Positions 4,755 to 5,578 of a stretch of DNA of 5,578 nucleotides are shown here, piece after piece. This DNA comes from Geoglobus sp. Lineage in GTDB: Archaea; Halobacteriota; Archaeoglobi; Archaeoglobales; Archaeoglobaceae. The translations under genes were made by a program, and so were the position numbers. Positions within the stretch are counted from its first letter, which is position 1; each line of letters opens with the position of its first letter. The stretch spans positions 1 to 5,578 of the forward strand of contig JALUWC010000544.1 in the NCBI GenBank assembly GCA_027019885.1, read 5' to 3'. The notes beneath the pieces were generated by a model that ran no database searches, had not been told where the DNA came from, and was given only the letters and a program-made list of their open reading frames with translations.

Positions 4755-5578
4755 TCATATCCTTTCACTCAGCAGGCTCAAGAAAAATGAATGAAATACG
4801 GTTTGCAACCCTATGACAAGCAGTGTAAATGCAAGAATGTCCTGTTTGAGGAGAGGCAGACTTCCAAATCCACTTGAGATCCAGTTCCAAACCAGGTATG
4901 CAGCATACGCAAAACCAATAAGAAATATTGTCAGACCCACGCCGGCTCCCTTCTCTAAGGTCAGTCTGTCCAGCAGAGTGTCAACAACTTCGTTTTCTGG
5001 TGCAATATCTGCTTTGTGTGCGTAAACCATTCCTGCCAGACCCAGCAGGAGTAACTGATAGCCACTGATGGCAATCAAACTTGAAGTAATCATGGAGTGA
5101 ACCCCAAGCGATACATTCCCGAATTTTGACAGGCCAGCGCTTATGAGCAGGACCAGTACAAATCCAAAAAGAAACAGAACCATGCCGGGATAAACAAACA
5201 GGTGTTTTGGAGAGTAAAGGAGCATGAACTTCAGATGCCTCCATCCATCAGAGAATGAGCTCAGCTTTGATTCCCCATCCCGTGGGTGGTAGATAATGGG
5301 TACCTCTTTTATTCTCAGCCCTCTCCTGACAGCCTCAATTATCATTTCCGATGCGAATTCCATGCCGTGGCATCTGAGCTTCAATTTCTGCAACGCTTCC
5401 TTCGTAATAGCTCTAAAACCTGAGTGGGCATCACTGACTCCTGCTTTGAAGAAGAAATTGAGGAACCACGTCAGCAGGGGATTGCCTATGTACTTGTGGA
5501 GCCAGGGCATCGCTCCGGGTAGGATTTTTCCCTTGAACCTGCTACCCATTACGAAATCCGCTTCACCTTTCCTTAAAG
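4755..5578 (-). CDS. Family 2 polyprenyl-phosphate glycosyltransferase, C-terminal part
   Basis: The frame is open to the right window edge (LRKGEADFVMGSRFKGK), so the true N-terminus and the DxD-containing first half lie outside; 273 codons are visible. The GEADFVMGSRF motif, followed by LTWFLNFFFKAGVSDAHSGF, FASEMIIEAVRRGLRIKEVP and YHPRDGESKLSSFSDGWRHL, is characteristic of dolichol/polyprenyl-phosphate mannose or glucose synthases (DPM1/GtrB type). These load a sugar onto a lipid phosphate carrier at the membrane. Four hydrophobic segments follow: HLFVYPGMVLFLFGFVLVLL, TSSLIAISGYQLLLLGLAG, AGVGLTIFLIGFAYAAYLVW and DILAFTLLVIGLQTVFHSFF. They form a C-terminal membrane domain that could anchor the enzyme or interact with a partner. 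ATG 5549 is internal, not the start. The family is secure; the sugar specificity is not determinable. Confidence 0.93.
   Translation of the reverse strand, partial: LRKGEADFVMGSRFKGKILPGAMPWLHKYIGNPLLTWFLNFFFKAGVSDAHSGFRAITKEALQKLKLRCHGMEFASEMIIEAVRRGLRIKEVPIIYHPRDGESKLSSFSDGWRHLKFMLLYSPKHLFVYPGMVLFLFGFVLVLLISAGLSKFGNVSLGVHSMITSSLIAISGYQLLLLGLAGMVYAHKADIAPENEVVDTLLDRLTLEKGAGVGLTIFLIGFAYAAYLVWNWISSGFGSLPLLKQDILAFTLLVIGLQTVFHSFFLSLLSERI

Noticed and set aside
4443..4790. Plus-strand 115-codon frame across DUF4258 module 1, copy D and the end of the family 2 transferase.
   Set aside because: It runs antisense across three separate recognised coding segments and shows no motif of its own.
4981..5244. 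An 87-codon minus-strand frame overlapping the polyprenyl-phosphate glycosyltransferase.
   Set aside because: Cys/Trp/Arg-rich composition without motifs; it is another frame of the clear transferase membrane region.

Overview
All recognisable genes in this window lie on the minus strand, packed head to tail with short gaps or 4-nt ATGA overlaps, so it reads as one long operon-like block transcribed from beyond the right end (5578) toward and past the left end (1). Frequent AGG/AGA arginine and ATA isoleucine codons, GGAGGTG-type ribosome binding sites, GTG/TTG starts and Lys/Glu-rich small proteins suggest a thermophilic archaeon, possibly Archaeoglobus-like. This is an inference from style; no rRNA or other diagnostic marker is present.

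In transcription order the backbone is a surface-glycan or glycolipid operon. It holds a family 2 polyprenyl-phosphate glycosyltransferase with four C-terminal membrane helices (partial, 5578-4755), remnants of a GT-B/family 4 glycosyltransferase, a second family 2 glycosyltransferase with C-terminal membrane helices (about 2388-1429), and a B12-binding-type radical SAM protein of the HpnJ-like group (1432-1, running off the window).

The remarkable part is 4739-2432. The first 30-40 codons of one glycosyltransferase gene, with the signature [20 protein letters not shown], occur four times in direct orientation (ATGs at 4739, 4152, 3333 and 2692). Between consecutive copies sits exactly one two-gene module of toxin-antitoxin type: DUF4258+DUF2283 (4642-4170), PIN nuclease+71-aa partner (4000-3345), and DUF4258+DUF2283 again (3194-2713). 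Each module starts where the preceding glycosyltransferase copy breaks off near codon 36-40, and ends 11-20 nt before the ATG of the next copy. Only the last copy continues further (86 codons), and it is broken by an in-frame TGA and a missing 3' part. The layout looks like repeated insertion of small addiction-type cassettes into one site in a glycosyltransferase gene, each insertion supplying a fresh 5' end of the target.

Functionally, the backbone would build and modify a lipid-linked or cell-surface glycan. The three modules are probable addiction or stress modules riding in that operon. The family 4 transferase itself appears to have been lost here.
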